Assembly (NCBI GenBank): GCA_949450265.1
Contig: CASTMW010000046.1
Location: forward strand, 1 to 11,171
From: an uncultured Eggerthellaceae bacterium
Lineage (GTDB): Bacteria; Actinomycetota; Coriobacteriia; Coriobacteriales; Eggerthellaceae
DNA: 11,171 nucleotides
Direction: 5' to 3'
Shown: piece by piece, positions 5,774 through 11,171 of the stretch
How the letters are laid out: every line of letters starts with the position of its first letter
Position numbering within the stretch: the first letter of the stretch is position 1
Position numbers and translations under genes: made by a program
The notes under the pieces: generated by a model
Seen by the model: only the letters and a program-made list of their open reading frames with translations
Told to the model about the DNA's origin: nothing
Database searches by the model: none

Positions 5774-8266
5774 ATGCCAGACGATCAGAATAAACCGCAG
5801 AAGCCGGGCGCGCCGAAAGGCGGCAAGCCCAGCCCCAACCAGCAGCGCACCACCATCATCCTGGTGGTCGTGCTGCTCATGGTGGCCGTGTTCGTGGGCG
5901 CCCAGTTCATGAACATGGGCACCGGCCAGACCACCGACACGCTGGAAACGGGCGAATTCGTGCAGGCGCTCGATCAGGATCGCGTGACCTCGGTCACCTA
6001 CGCCGCCAGCGATTACACGGTGAACGGCACCTACTACCCGGCGGCAACAGCTGGCGCCGGTATTGCTGACGCGTTCAATCAGGCGTTCGACGCCATGAAT
6101 GCTCTGATGGCCGAACAGCGCGATGCGCAAGGCGCGAAGCTGGGTGGCGTCAGCACCACCGACCTGGAGACCAAACCGCTCGGCACTGAGCGTCACTACG
6201 CCAGCGTGTACGTGGGTGCTGATTCGCTGGGCGATATCCTGGCCGAGCATCCCGAGGTACAGTACCAGATCACGCTGCCAAGCGGCTGGCTGTCGGTGCT
6301 CACCACGCTGCTGCCCATCCTGCTGATCGGCGCGCTGCTGTTCTTCTTCTTCAGCCAGATGCAGAAGGCGAACAACTCGCAGATGAGCTTCGGCAAGAAC
6401 AAGGCGAAGAAGACCACCGAAGAGCGCCCTGACGTGAAGTTCAGCGACGTTGCCGGTGTGGAAGAAGCGGTTGAAGAGATGCAGGAGGTCAAGGACTTCC
6501 TGGCCAATCCCGAGAAGTATCAGAGCATCGGCGCGAAGATCCCGCGCGGATGCCTGTTGGTGGGGCCTCCGGGTACCGGCAAGACACTTCTGGCGCGCGC
6601 CGTGGCAGGCGAGGCGGGCGTGCCGTTCTTCAGCATATCCGGCTCCGACTTCGTGGAGATGTTCGTGGGCGTGGGCGCCTCGCGCGTGCGTGACCTGTTC
6701 AAGGATGCGAAGGAATCGGCGCCGTCGATCATCTTCATCGACGAGATCGACGCGGTGGGCCGCCAGCGCGGCACCGGTCTTGGCGGCGGCCACGACGAGC
6801 GCGAGCAGACCTTGAACCAGCTGCTGGTGGAGATGGACGGCTTCGACGCGAACGAAAGCGTGGTGCTGATCGCGGCCACCAACCGTTCCGACGTGCTGGA
6901 CCCGGCGCTCTTGCGCCCGGGCCGCTTCGACCGTCAGATCGTGGTGGACACGCCTGATGTGCGCGGGCGTCAGCGCATCTTGGAGGTGCATAGCAAGGAC
7001 AAGCCCATCGGCAGCGATGTGGACCTGGAGGCCATCGCGAAGATCACGCCGGGCTTCACCGGTGCCGACTTGGCGAACCTCATGAACGAATCGGCGCTGC
7101 TCACCGCGCGCAAGAACAAGAAGATCATCACCATGCGCGAAGTGAACGAATCGCTGGAGCGTGTGATCGCCGGTCCGGAGCGCAAGGGCCGCGTGATGAA
7201 CGACGATACCAAGCGCATCATCAGCTACCACGAGAGCGGGCATGCGCTGGTGGGGCATCTGCTCGACCACGGCGACCCGGTGCACAAGATATCCATCATC
7301 AGCCGCGGGCGCGCGCTGGGCTACACACTGTCCATCCCCGACGAGGACAAGGTGCTGAACAGCCTGTCCGAGATGAAGGACGAGCTGGCGGTGTTCCTGG
7401 GTGGGCGTGTGGCCGAAGAGATCTTCTGCGACGACATCACCACGGGCGCCAGCAACGACCTGGAGCGCGCCAGCAAGATGGCGCGGGCCATCGTCACGCA
7501 ATACGGCATGAGCCCGCTGGGCACGCAGGTGTTCGGCCAGCCCAACCACGAGGTGTTCCTGGGTCGCGACTACGGCAACACGCAGGATTACTCCGACGAA
7601 ACGGCGCGTCGCATCGACGACGAGGTATCGAAGATCATGCGGGAAGCGCACGATCGGGCCCATGCGGTGCTGACCGCGAACGCCGACCAGATGCACCTGA
7701 TGGCGAAGGTGCTGTTGGAGCGCGAAACGGTGGAAGGCGAGGCGTGCCAGGCGCTGCTGGACAACAAGTGGGATGAATACTTGGCGCACGAGCACGAGAT
7801 CAAGGCACGCCATGAAGCTGAGGAAGCGGCAGCGCGTGCCAAGGATGCCGAAGAACATCCAGAGCTGGCAGCCGCTACGGATGAGGCAGGGCGTCCACCG
7901 GCGCGGCAGCATCCTGAGCAGCCGTACGCCGATGGCATGGTGAACGTGGAGCTTCCGCCCATTGCAGGACCGCAGGACCAGGCGCAGGGGCAGCCGCAGT
8001 CTCAGGATGCTGGCGAGCAACTGGCCGATCCGAACTGGCGCAACGAACGGGTGGAACCGGGCGATCAGGATGCGAACGGGCCCTATCGTGCGCCTGCTGC
8101 CGATGCCGATCTGTCCGACATGCCCACGCAGCAAGAGATCGATGCTGAGATACGGCGCGAGGACCTGATGGATTCCACGCCGTTGGCGCCCGACCCGAAC
8201 AAGGGCGACCCATATGCCGATCCGTACGGCGTGAACGGTAACAAGAAAGATGACGATGCGCGCTAG
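5774..8266 (+). CDS. ftsH: ATP-dependent membrane zinc metalloprotease FtsH, with long C-terminal tail
   Basis: FtsH is a membrane-anchored AAA+ hexamer that extracts and degrades misfolded membrane proteins and short-lived regulators. In order: transmembrane helix 1 (~27-46), extracytoplasmic domain (~47-172), helix 2 (~174-195), Walker A GPPGTGKT (264-271), pore-loop MFVGVG (296-301), Walker B IIFIDEID (319-326), second region of homology TNRSDVLDPALLRPGRFDR (369-387), zinc site HESGH (486-490), and the likely third ligand Asp562 in TTGASNDLERAS. The core ends near residue 670. The remaining ~160 residues are hydrophilic, rich in Glu, Asp, Pro, Gln and Ala, and probably disordered, making the protein 830 residues against roughly 610-700 in many species. 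ATG 5774 follows AGGAAAG (5759-5765). The 49-base gap to hpt shows no promoter, so the two are probably cotranscribed. Confidence 0.97.
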   Translation: MPDDQNKPQKPGAPKGGKPSPNQQRTTIILVVVLLMVAVFVGAQFMNMGTGQTTDTLETGEFVQALDQDRVTSVTYAASDYTVNGTYYPAATAGAGIADAFNQAFDAMNALMAEQRDAQGAKLGGVSTTDLETKPLGTERHYASVYVGADSLGDILAEHPEVQYQITLPSGWLSVLTTLLPILLIGALLFFFFSQMQKANNSQMSFGKNKAKKTTEERPDVKFSDVAGVEEAVEEMQEVKDFLANPEKYQSIGAKIPRGCLLVGPPGTGKTLLARAVAGEAGVPFFSISGSDFVEMFVGVGASRVRDLFKDAKESAPSIIFIDEIDAVGRQRGTGLGGGHDEREQTLNQLLVEMDGFDANESVVLIAATNRSDVLDPALLRPGRFDRQIVVDTPDVRGRQRILEVHSKDKPIGSDVDLEAIAKITPGFTGADLANLMNESALLTARKNKKIITMREVNESLERVIAGPERKGRVMNDDTKRIISYHESGHALVGHLLDHGDPVHKISIISRGRALGYTLSIPDEDKVLNSLSEMKDELAVFLGGRVAEEIFCDDITTGASNDLERASKMARAIVTQYGMSPLGTQVFGQPNHEVFLGRDYGNTQDYSDETARRIDDEVSKIMREAHDRAHAVLTANADQMHLMAKVLLERETVEGEACQALLDNKWDEYLAHEHEIKARHEAEEAAARAKDAEEHPELAAATDEAGRPPARQHPEQPYADGMVNVELPPIAGPQDQAQGQPQSQDAGEQLADPNWRNERVEPGDQDANGPYRAPAADADLSDMPTQQEIDAEIRREDLMDSTPLAPDPNKGDPYADPYGVNGNKKDDDAR

Positions 8267-8324
8267 GGTCGGTGTCTTATCAAGTACGGAACGATTACGC
8301 ACAGGTATGGTCGATCCCGCAACA

Positions 8325-8356
8325 GCTCAAAATGTTTCACATGAAACATTTTGAGC
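8325..8356. repeat. parS-like site 1 inside a perfect 15+15-base inverted repeat
   Basis: The core TGTTTCACATGAAACA (8333-8348) matches the ParB-binding consensus TGTTTCACGTGAAACA at 15 of 16 positions (centre G to A). The symmetry continues seven or eight bases each side: GCTCAAAA on the left pairs with TTTTGAGC on the right, giving two perfect 15-base arms about a CA centre. This extends well beyond the usual 16-base parS palindrome. It may be a ParB-loading centre, a cruciform-prone element, or an ftsH transcription end. The parS identification rests on the core match. Confidence 0.75.
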
Positions 8357-8391
8357 GTCACAGCGCGTGACGGGTGCGACAGAGTTGGATT

Positions 8392-8407
8392 TGTTTCACG
8401 CGAAACA
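8392..8407. other. parS-like site 2 (one mismatch)
   Basis: TGTTTCACGCGAAACA matches the ParB-binding consensus at 15 of 16 positions (T to C just right of centre). It is followed by CTTTGAGT, related to the flanks of the other two sites. The single centre change may weaken ParB binding compared with site 3. Confidence 0.72.
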
Positions 8408-8464
8408 CTTTGAGTACTGATAGGATGATGTGGAGGTTGCCCAAATCTAGTAGAGCGAAGGATG

Positions 8465-8480
8465 TGTTTCACGTGAAACA
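8465..8480. other. parS: parS site 3 (exact consensus palindrome)
   Basis: TGTTTCACGTGAAACA is a perfect 16-base palindrome and identical to the widely conserved bacterial chromosomal parS sequence bound by ParB (Spo0J). ParB loads here as a CTP-dependent clamp, spreads, and recruits SMC for chromosome segregation. It is followed by TTCTGAGCG, similar to the flank of site 1 (TTTTGAGCG). It lies 83 bases before the folP/folK start codon. Confidence 0.88.
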
Positions 8481-8563
8481 TTCTGAGCGTTGAAGAGCTG
8501 ATGTGAGCGGTCGCCAGACCCACACAGGTTGATGGAATCGCTTACGAAGAAAGGCTGAGCCTC

Positions 8564-9886
8564 GTGATCTGGAAATGCGACACATACGAGTTCGACACTG
8601 GCACGCCCATCATCATGGGCGTGTTGAACGTTACCCCTGACTCTTTCAGCGACGGGGGCCAATTCGCCGATGTGGAAGCGGCAGTGGCCCATGCGCGCCA
8701 GATGGTGGAACAGGGCGCTGCCATCATCGACGTGGGTGGCGAATCCACGCGTCCGGGCGCGCGCGAGGTGGCACCTGCCGAGGAATGGGACCGCATCGGG
8801 AATGTGGTGGCACAGCTGGCGTCTCAGGGCATCTGCGTATCGGTGGATACGCGTCACGCCCAGGTGGCCCGTCGTGCGGTGGAAGCGGGCGCCAGCATCA
8901 TCAACGACGTGTCGGGGTTCCGCGACGCGGCTATGGTGGAGGTGGCGCGCACGAGCGATGCGGGCTTGGTGGTCATGCATATGCAGGGCACGCCCGACAC
9001 CATGCAGGATGCACCCGCCTATGCCGACGTGGTCGATGATGTGCGCGCGTGGCTGCGCCAGCGCACCGATGCGCTCATGAGCGCGGGCATCGCGCACGAC
9101 CGCATTTGCATCGACCCGGGCCCAGGCTTCGGCAAGACGCCTCAGCAGACCATCGAACTGATGCGCAACATCCATGAATTCGTGCGACTGGGCTTCCCGG
9201 TCATGGCGGCCGTCTCGCGTAAGAGCTTCCTTGCCCATGCGTACAAGCTGGACGATCCCGACCCGAAGGCCCGCGATGCCGTATCAGCGGTGGAGGCGCT
9301 CATGGCGTGCGAGTTGGGCGCGTCGGTGGTGCGCACGCACAACGTGGTGGAAACGGCCACTATGCTGGCGCAACTGCGGCCCTACGTTATCCTATCGCTC
9401 GGGTCGAACGTGGCGCTGGTGGCCGAGCCCGGCGAAGAGCAGGAAGCGAAGATAGCGCAGATCAACCACGCCATCGGGCGGCTCTGCCAGCTTCCCGATT
9501 CGCAGATCATAGACATGGCCTCGTTCTACGAGAGCGAGCCAGCGTACGTGACCGACCAGGATGCGTTCGTGAACACGGCGGTGCTGCTGCGCAGCGGCAT
9601 CCCCCCGCGCGAGCTTTTGGGGTATCTGCATCGCATCGAGGATTCGCTCGGGCGTGTGCGCGAGCGCGAGAACGGGCCGCGCACTTTGGACATCGACATT
9701 GTGGATTACCAGATGTACGCGTTCAACGCCGACGACCTGCAACTGCCGCATCTGCGTGCCACCGAGCGCGATTTTGTGGTGAAACCGGTGCGCGAGATGC
9801 TGCCGGGACACGTGCTGGCCGATGGCACGCCGCTCGCATCGGTGCCGGAAGAGAGCAGGGTGGGCCGCGCGTGGAAGATCGGCTGA
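8564..9886 (+). CDS. folP-folK: Fused dihydropteroate synthase / HPPK (FolP-FolK)
   Basis: This 440-residue bifunctional folate enzyme has DHPS first (~1-272) and 6-hydroxymethyl-7,8-dihydropterin pyrophosphokinase second (~274-440). DHPS motifs: NVTPDSFSDGG (22-32), DVGGESTRPG (56-65), SVDTR (93-97), INDVSG (113-118), DPGPGFGKT (184-192), SRKSF (218-222) and RTHN (257-260, where RxHD is usual). HPPK motifs: ILSLGSN (276-282), FYESEP (321-326), LGRVR (362-366) and GPRTLDIDI (371-379), with D376 and D378 as likely magnesium ligands. HPPK makes the pyrophosphate substrate that DHPS joins to p-aminobenzoate, so the fusion joins consecutive steps in reverse pathway order. No folB is present here. 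The start is GTG 8564 after GAAAGG (8549-8554). The end overlaps birA by 16 bases. Confidence 0.94.
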   Translation: MIWKCDTYEFDTGTPIIMGVLNVTPDSFSDGGQFADVEAAVAHARQMVEQGAAIIDVGGESTRPGAREVAPAEEWDRIGNVVAQLASQGICVSVDTRHAQVARRAVEAGASIINDVSGFRDAAMVEVARTSDAGLVVMHMQGTPDTMQDAPAYADVVDDVRAWLRQRTDALMSAGIAHDRICIDPGPGFGKTPQQTIELMRNIHEFVRLGFPVMAAVSRKSFLAHAYKLDDPDPKARDAVSAVEALMACELGASVVRTHNVVETATMLAQLRPYVILSLGSNVALVAEPGEEQEAKIAQINHAIGRLCQLPDSQIIDMASFYESEPAYVTDQDAFVNTAVLLRSGIPPRELLGYLHRIEDSLGRVRERENGPRTLDIDIVDYQMYAFNADDLQLPHLRATERDFVVKPVREMLPGHVLADGTPLASVPEESRVGRAWKIG

Positions 9887-10716
9887 CGTTCCATCTTTCG
9901 GAATACGACAAGGTGGATTCCACCAACACCATGATCAAACAGGCGATCGAGCAGGGTGCGCCTGAGGGCACGGCGGTCTGCGCGCGCGTGCAGACGGGCG
10001 GCTATGGGCGGCAGGGTCGCGCGTGGGCAAGCCCGGAAGGCGGCATGTACGTGTCGGTGCTGCTGCGTCCGAAGGTGCCCGCCGCGCAGCTTCCCACGCT
10101 GAGCCTGGTGGTGGGGTTGGCTGTTCGCCGCGCATTGATGGCGCTCTGCAGCGGCGATCCACGCGATGGGGATCAGGGGGACACTGTGCGCCCCCATGCC
10201 AGCAATGACCTCGATGCTGGCGTCCCCGACATCCGTGTGAAATGGCCCAACGATGTGGTGCTGGGCCGCCCGCAGCCCCCTGCGCGATTCTTCGCAAAGC
10301 TGTGCGGGATATCGCTTGAGCAGCATGCGGGTGCCCTGTGCGTGGGCATTGGTGTGAACGTGCTGCGGAAGGCGGGCACTGTGTCGGTCGGGGGCAAGAA
10401 CACAGCTGCATACGTGTACGATATGTGTGCTGCGGATGCAACGCCGTCGATCGAACAGGTGCGCGATGCCGTGCTCGCCCAGCTTGGTACGATGTATCCG
10501 GTGTGGCTGCGCGATTCGTTCGCCGCTTTCGTCAGCGAATACGATGGCGCATCGGCGCTGCAGGGCATGCCAGTTTCCGTCCAGCGTGCCGACGGCACCG
10601 TCATTGCGCAGGGCATCGCCAGAAACGTTGACGATAATGGTCATCTTTTAGTAAAATCGACCGATGGAACAGTCTACATCGCCACAGGAGAGATCCACCT
10701 CACCCTCAGCGCGTAG
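9871..10716 (+). CDS. birA: Biotin-[acetyl-CoA-carboxylase] ligase, monofunctional (no DNA-binding domain)
   Basis: This 281-residue enzyme activates biotin as biotinyl-AMP and attaches it to carboxylase carrier lysines. Motifs from the GTG start: VDSTNT (15-20), GGYGRQGRAW (43-52, biotinyl-AMP loop, usually GRGRxGRxW), VKWPND (123-128), KLCGISLE (143-150) and GIGVNV (159-164). A small C-terminal beta domain follows from about 231. No N-terminal helix-turn-helix precedes the catalytic domain, so it should not act as the biotin repressor. About 25 hydrophilic residues (95-120, rich in Asp) are inserted before VKWPND. GTG 9871 overlaps folP/folK by 16 bases and has only a weak ribosome-binding site (GCAGGG, ~9855-9860); its frame is open far upstream, but that part is a shadow of the folate gene. 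The last 53 bases overlap bioY. Confidence 0.92.
   Translation: MEDRLTFHLSEYDKVDSTNTMIKQAIEQGAPEGTAVCARVQTGGYGRQGRAWASPEGGMYVSVLLRPKVPAAQLPTLSLVVGLAVRRALMALCSGDPRDGDQGDTVRPHASNDLDAGVPDIRVKWPNDVVLGRPQPPARFFAKLCGISLEQHAGALCVGIGVNVLRKAGTVSVGGKNTAAYVYDMCAADATPSIEQVRDAVLAQLGTMYPVWLRDSFAAFVSEYDGASALQGMPVSVQRADGTVIAQGIARNVDDNGHLLVKSTDGTVYIATGEIHLTLSA
10628..10657 (+). promoter_or_regulatory. Predicted promoter for leaderless bioY, inside the birA 3' end
   Basis: TTGACG (10628-10633, five of six -35 matches) and TAAAAT (10652-10657, five of six -10 matches) are 18 bases apart in an AT-rich patch of otherwise GC-rich coding sequence. The -10 element occupies positions -12 to -7 relative to the A of the bioY ATG at 10664, the geometry of leaderless transcripts in actinobacteria. 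bioY has no recognisable ribosome-binding site, which fits. Confidence 0.58.
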
Positions 10717-11171
10717 CCGCGCGCGTACTTGCGCGGTCGTGGGGCTCTGCACGGCGCTGATCGCCATCTGCTCCTGGTTTGCCATCCCCCTTGGCCCTGT
10801 GCCATTCACCCTTCAGATGTTCGCCATCCCGTTCATCCTGTGCGTGCTGCGCCCAGGTGAGGCCATCGCAGCGGTGGCGGCGTATCTGGCGCTGGGTGCG
10901 GTGGGTGTGCCCATGTTCAGCGGCATGCGTGGGGGCATTGGGGTGCTGATGGGTCCCACGGGGGGCTACCTCATCGGGTATCTGCTGGGCGTGATCCTGG
11001 CGGTGCTGTTCCTGTACGTCACGCATGCCTATGTCGACACCGACGATCCGAACGGCACACGCTTTCCCACGCCAGCCGAGCGGGCGCGCATGACCATGTG
11101 GCAGCGTTTCCGCGCCGATCTGATGCCGTGTGGCCTGGAAGTGGTCGCGGGCCTCATCTTCACCGCCGTGG
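10664..11171 (+). CDS. bioY: Biotin transporter S component BioY (3' truncated by the window edge)
   Basis: These are the first 169 residues of the membrane substrate-binding subunit of an ECF-type biotin transporter. After a polar Ser/Arg-rich N-terminus (1-21), hydrophobic segments occur at about 23-42, 50-62, 66-83, 100-120 and from 156. Family motifs are IPLGPVPFTLQ (41-51) and GPTGGYLIGY (97-106). A hydrophilic stretch of about 35 residues (121-155, with DTDDPNGTRFPTPAER) separates the fourth and fifth hydrophobic segments and looks longer than in typical BioY. ATG 10664 is 53 bases inside birA in another frame and lacks a ribosome-binding site; a promoter placed for leaderless expression supports it. 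A GTG near 10742 is an alternative but would cut into the first helix. The neighbouring birA supports a biotin role. Confidence 0.9.
   Translation, partial: MEQSTSPQERSTSPSARSRARTCAVVGLCTALIAICSWFAIPLGPVPFTLQMFAIPFILCVLRPGEAIAAVAAYLALGAVGVPMFSGMRGGIGVLMGPTGGYLIGYLLGVILAVLFLYVTHAYVDTDDPNGTRFPTPAERARMTMWQRFRADLMPCGLEVVAGLIFTAV

Larger units (their letters stand above)
8267..8563 (+). other. Noncoding ftsH-folP spacer carrying a parS cluster
   Basis: This 297-base spacer is lower in GC than its surroundings and holds no convincing gene. It contains three parS-type palindromes (listed separately) with centres about 59 and 73 bases apart. There is also a small inverted repeat CGTCAC-AGCGC-GTGACG (8356-8372) directly after the first site. 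I found no convincing -35/-10 pair for the downstream folate gene, and no terminator for ftsH other than the possibility that the 32-base inverted repeat at 8325-8356 doubles as one; it has no T-run after it. Reading the complementary strand through it gives peptides such as MFHVKH and VSRET, a known annotation artefact of parS. Confidence 0.75.

Noticed and set aside
5639..8302. Very long open frame (887 codons) on the complementary strand across ftsH
   Set aside because: It is an antisense shadow of ftsH produced by high-GC codon bias. Its translation is His/Arg/Val-rich with no recognisable domain, while the + strand has a complete FtsH.
8325..8480. CRISPR array or phage attachment site
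   Set aside because: The three repeats are 16-base palindromes with unequal spacing of about 43 and 57 bases, no cas gene, no integrase and no tRNA nearby. The exact parS match explains them better.
8263..8523. 86-codon minus-strand frame containing MFHVKH and VSRET peptides
   Set aside because: These peptides are what the parS palindromes spell when translated, a well-known spurious annotation. The repeats are better explained as DNA-level ParB sites.
9307..9870. 188-codon upstream extension of the birA frame
   Set aside because: It overlaps the conserved HPPK motifs in the true frame and shows no biotin-ligase similarity. The recognisable ligase starts around 9871.

Overview
The window is GC-rich, densely coded bacterial DNA with every convincing gene on the + strand. 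A multi-subunit molybdoenzyme operon, the order hpt-ftsH-folP/folK-birA-bioY and consensus parS sites fit a high-GC Gram-positive chromosome. The best guess is an anaerobic Coriobacteriia / Eggerthellales-type actinobacterium; this is inferred from gene content and style, not from a marker gene.

Positions 1-4996 hold an anaerobic-respiration operon. It contains the C-terminal part of a DMSO-reductase-family molybdopterin subunit, a DmsB-like ferredoxin with four [4Fe-4S] motifs, a DmsC/NrfD-like eight-helix membrane anchor, a TorD/DmsD-type maturation chaperone, a NapG-like ferredoxin with a twin-arginine signal, and a NapH-like membrane iron-sulphur protein. Four of the five junctions are tight: three overlap by 4 bases or lie 4 bases apart, and the chaperone-NapG junction is 47 bases with the preferred start. 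The exception is a 157-base gap with two hairpins between the anchor and the chaperone. The likely route is menaquinol to membrane subunits to ferredoxins to the molybdenum site. The substrate cannot be read from the window.

Positions 4997-8266 begin a housekeeping block. A promoter at 5110-5138 precedes hpt (hypoxanthine phosphoribosyltransferase, GTG start at 5173), followed by ftsH (membrane AAA+ zinc protease with an unusually long hydrophilic C-terminal tail).

Positions 8267-8563 are noncoding and are the most striking part. Three copies of the ParB centromere site parS (TGTTTCACGTGAAACA; one exact, two with one centre substitution) lie within 148 bases. Each is followed by a related TTTGAGC-like flank, and the first sits inside a perfect 15+15-base inverted repeat. 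This suggests a chromosome-segregation and SMC-loading locus, and therefore probably an origin-proximal position.

Positions 8564-11171 carry a folate and biotin block. It has a fused dihydropteroate synthase-HPPK (DHPS first), a biotin-protein ligase without a DNA-binding domain that overlaps it by 16 bases, and the 5' part of the biotin transporter gene bioY. bioY begins 53 bases inside birA. A near-consensus promoter in the birA tail places the predicted transcription start on the A of the bioY ATG, which predicts a leaderless bioY mRNA.
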